From a candidate division WWE3 bacterium (GTDB taxonomy: Bacteria > Patescibacteriota > 4484-211 > JAGQKX01), in the NCBI GenBank assembly GCA_020429905.1, contig JAGQKX010000032.1:1-8293 (forward strand): a stretch of 8,293 nucleotides of DNA, read 5' to 3'. Shown one piece after another: positions 6,682-8,293 of the stretch (within the stretch, counting starts at the first letter, position 1; each line of letters begins with the position of its first letter). The position numbers and the translations under genes are program-made. The notes below the pieces were generated by a model, which saw nothing but the letters and a program-made list of their open reading frames with translations, ran no database searches and was not told the DNA's origin.

Positions 6682-7647
6682 ATGACGACCCGAAAGAAAC
6701 TCACTTCAGTTTCCATCATTGCCACTGCCATTGTGACTTCATCGTCGTTACCGCTGTATGTTTTTGCAGAAGAGACACACAACGACTCTTACACTGCCCC
6801 CTCTTCTGACACGACCAAATCATATCAAGAACAGTATCAGGCTCGGCTTACCCAGGCAGCTCAAAAGAAAGAAGAATTCCAAGAAAAGTATAACGAACAA
6901 CTCACCTTAGCCGCTCAAAAAAAGGAAGAGTACCGAGAGCAGTACAACGATAAACTTACCGAAGCGGCTCAGAAAAAAGAAGAGGTTCGCGAAAACATCG
7001 ATGAAGCTAAAGAAGATGCCTTAGCGCGCGCCAAAGAACATATTCTTGATCAGGTTGATCGTATCATCACTTACCTTGAATCACTTAAAGACAAGACAAA
7101 CAATAGCCTCGGACTTTCTGATGAACAAAAAGCTGCTGCAATTGCTGAACTGGATACCTACATAAATCAGCTCGAAGAGATGAAAGGTCAGGTTGAAGCA
7201 GCCGAAACATTCGAAGATCTTCGATCGCAAGCAACGTTTGCCAAAGAGATTTGGCAGGATTATAACGGTGAGCACCGAAAATACGTGGGCTTAAACGTGG
7301 CAGGACGATTCCAAGAATTCCTCGATAAACTTTCAAGCCCCGCTGAACGGCTCGCCCTTCGATTAGACGAGATTGAAGCCAACCATGACGTTGATCTCAC
7401 CGAGGTACGCACTGCTCTGGCAAATTTCGAAACAGCCATGGCTCAGGCCCAGGAATTAATCGACGAGGCCGTCGCACTCTTTAATACCATTGGCTCAGAT
7501 GATGTCGATGCCACAGCTACCTACAATGCCGGTATGGCAAAATTACGTGAAGCAAAAACATTATTAAAAGACGCATACGAAGATTTACGAGAAGCTATTA
7601 TTAGTGCCAAAGAAGCACTCGGAGAATTAGATACACCCGAAAAATAA
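6682..7647 (+). CDS. secreted helical protein with three 18-residue coiled repeats, function unknown
   Basis: A 321-residue protein with an N-terminal signal peptide: Arg/Lys-rich MTTRKK, a hydrophobic segment to about residue 27, and a likely cleavage after VFA (29). The rest is almost entirely predicted alpha helix, rich in Ala, Glu, Lys and Gln, with no cysteine. Residues 52-105 are three 18-residue repeats, each starting Y-x-x-x-L-T and containing AAQKKEE. Residues about 106-200 form further long helices (IDEAKEDALARAKEHILDQV; ITYLESLKDKTNNSLGLSD), and 220-315 another set (EVRTALANFETAMAQAQELI; AKTLLKDAYEDLREAI). It could act as a periplasmic or surface spacer, or bind a partner; I recognise no family. 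It is followed 19 bases later by a small pilin-like gene, so the two probably form one transcript. The start is set by a strong upstream promoter giving a leaderless mRNA. Confidence 0.88.
   Translation: MTTRKKLTSVSIIATAIVTSSSLPLYVFAEETHNDSYTAPSSDTTKSYQEQYQARLTQAAQKKEEFQEKYNEQLTLAAQKKEEYREQYNDKLTEAAQKKEEVRENIDEAKEDALARAKEHILDQVDRIITYLESLKDKTNNSLGLSDEQKAAAIAELDTYINQLEEMKGQVEAAETFEDLRSQATFAKEIWQDYNGEHRKYVGLNVAGRFQEFLDKLSSPAERLALRLDEIEANHDVDLTEVRTALANFETAMAQAQELIDEAVALFNTIGSDDVDATATYNAGMAKLREAKTLLKDAYEDLREAIISAKEALGELDTPEK
6835..6996 (+). repeat. three tandem 54-base (18-residue) coding repeats
   Basis: Copies at 6835-6888, 6889-6942 and 6943-6996. All encode Y-x-x-x-L-T-x-A-A-Q-K-K-E-E-(F/Y/V)-x-E-x. 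The AAQKKEE core is kept in protein while codons differ between copies (Ala codons gca/gcc/gcg, Gln caa/cag, Lys and Glu mixed), so the protein repeat is older than a recent DNA duplication and appears conserved by selection. Eighteen residues equal five alpha-helical turns, so each copy presents the same face. Confidence 0.9.
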
Positions 7648-7666
7648 ATTTTCGGAAACGCTGCCC

Positions 7667-7996
7667 ATGAAAAAAACAGGTATTTACATGAAATCGAATA
7701 GAAAAGGATTTACTGGAATTGAATTCGTCCTAGGATTGGCTGTCATTGCGATGCTGGTTGTCGCTATTTATCTTTTCCAGCAATCACGCCTTCAGGAGAC
7801 TACCGACGACACCATGGAAACAATGGAAAGCATCACGACATATCCAACACCAAGCCCGATTCCCACAGGAAGCGAAGAGGAAGTCATTGACGAAGCCACC
7901 ACAGAAGTTAATGATTTGTCCGACGATCTAAATGATCTAGATAAAATCGACGATGACCTCTCACTCCCCAACATTGATCTCACGGTTCAAGAATAA
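7667..7996 (+). CDS. small prepilin-like membrane protein with acidic tail
   Basis: A 109-residue protein. Its N-terminus contains a prepilin-type signal, NRKG^FTGIEFVLGLAVIAMLVVAIYLF, with Gly14 at -1, Phe at +1 and Glu at +5 (Glu19). After the helix (about 20-42) comes a Ser/Thr/Pro stretch (TTYPTPSPIPTGS, 57-69), then a strongly acidic tail with DLSDDLNDLDKIDDDLSLPN. It has none of the beta-sheet body of a standard pilin, so it may be a pilin-signal membrane protein rather than a fibre subunit. Met8 (ATG at 7688) is an attractive alternative start: it gives a normal seven-residue leader and has AGGT 6 bases upstream, whereas no Shine-Dalgarno precedes 7667. It follows the helical repeat gene by 19 bases. 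No terminator is clear after the stop. Confidence 0.8.
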   Translation: MKKTGIYMKSNRKGFTGIEFVLGLAVIAMLVVAIYLFQQSRLQETTDDTMETMESITTYPTPSPIPTGSEEEVIDEATTEVNDLSDDLNDLDKIDDDLSLPNIDLTVQE

Positions 7997-8293
7997 TTTT
8001 TCTAACCAAAATATCTGACTGCGCTATGTTTGTTGGCATGATTCATGTAATAGACATAATTACTTTAGTACAAGCTGTCAGCCTTCAAATACATGGTTAA
8101 TCCAAAAATCACGCACCCCGTAACCCTATTTTGAATAGAAATTAATCTTATATTGAATATCATTAATACCCAAAAAACACTTTAAAAGTCATCACGATAG
8201 CAAATATTAAATAATTACTCCTATGTGTCTAAATCCCCACCTTGGCTATAGGTTGTTACGGTATTGTTAGCATGTTAGAATTCATCCGAAATT
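7997..8293. other. A/T-rich stretch without a supported gene
   Basis: About 300 bases after the last stop. I see no long open frame on either strand, no tRNA-like cloverleaf and no intrinsic terminator with a U-run. An imperfect direct repeat (TTGAATA followed by ATTAAT) occurs at 8131-8146 and 8153-8167. An ATG at 8272 stays open to the window end for seven codons and could begin a gene lying outside, but the evidence is too short to call it. Confidence 0.6.

Noticed and set aside
7081..7336. Minus-strand open frames inside the helical protein gene
   Set aside because: They are shadows of the plus-strand gene, which has a signal peptide, conserved repeats and a strong promoter.
7984..8007. 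Possible hairpin after the last stop codon (GGTT-CA-AGAA pairing with TTCT-AACC)
   Set aside because: The stem is A/U-rich with a bulge and has no following U-run, so it does not qualify as an intrinsic terminator.
8272..8293. ATG opening a frame (MLEFIRN) to the right edge
   Set aside because: Only seven codons are visible, with no ribosome binding site and only a poor -10-like TACGGT 9 bases upstream.
1..8293. CRISPR array, insertion sequence, toxin-antitoxin pair or other defence system
   Set aside because: No regularly spaced repeats, transposase motifs, terminal inverted repeats or defence-type domains were found.

Overview
This window looks like ordinary chromosomal DNA of a bacterium, with seven complete protein genes, one gene cut by the left edge, and an A/T-rich tail with no convincing gene. 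The mix of genes suggests a Candidate Phyla Radiation (Patescibacteria) genome: a housekeeping mutS, a membrane-anchored thermonuclease with a cysteine-bearing C-terminal module, several prepilin-like proteins with G^F cleavage sites, and secreted proteins without recognisable relatives. That placement is an inference from gene content and style; no rRNA or other marker is present. All genes read cleanly with the standard bacterial code.

Layout. From the left edge to 2018, minus strand, lies mutS, missing its C-terminal end because the window ends. Upstream of it, also minus, is 2067-3074, a single-pass membrane protein whose outer part seems to carry two diverged copies of a fold resembling the extracytoplasmic domain of anti-sigma-K factors. 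Divergent from it is a thermonuclease (3090-3818, plus); only 15 bases separate the two first ATGs, and their -10-like elements overlap. The thermonuclease converges on a minor-pilin operon transcribed leftward from about 6600: PilV-like (6188-6595), PulJ/PilW-like (5601-6188) and PilX-like (3820-5598). These genes are joined by a TAATG overlap and a 2-base gap, so they are very probably co-transcribed. The PilX-like protein is long and carries an inserted beta-rich domain, which suggests a pilus-tip or adhesin role.

Divergent from the pilin operon are a secreted, highly helical protein with three 18-residue repeats (6682-7647) and a small prepilin-like protein with a strongly acidic tail (7667-7996). 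The last 297 bases hold no supported gene.

The most interesting structure is regulatory. The intergene 6596-6681 holds two good divergent sigma-70-type promoters, each with a 17-base spacer and each with its -10 box ending exactly 7 bases before an ATG. This predicts leaderless mRNAs for both the pilin operon and the helical protein. It also argues that the PilV-like gene starts at 6595 rather than at the longer upstream ATG. I found no clearly new defence or mobile system here. The candidates for novelty are the surface proteins of unknown role that flank the pilin genes.
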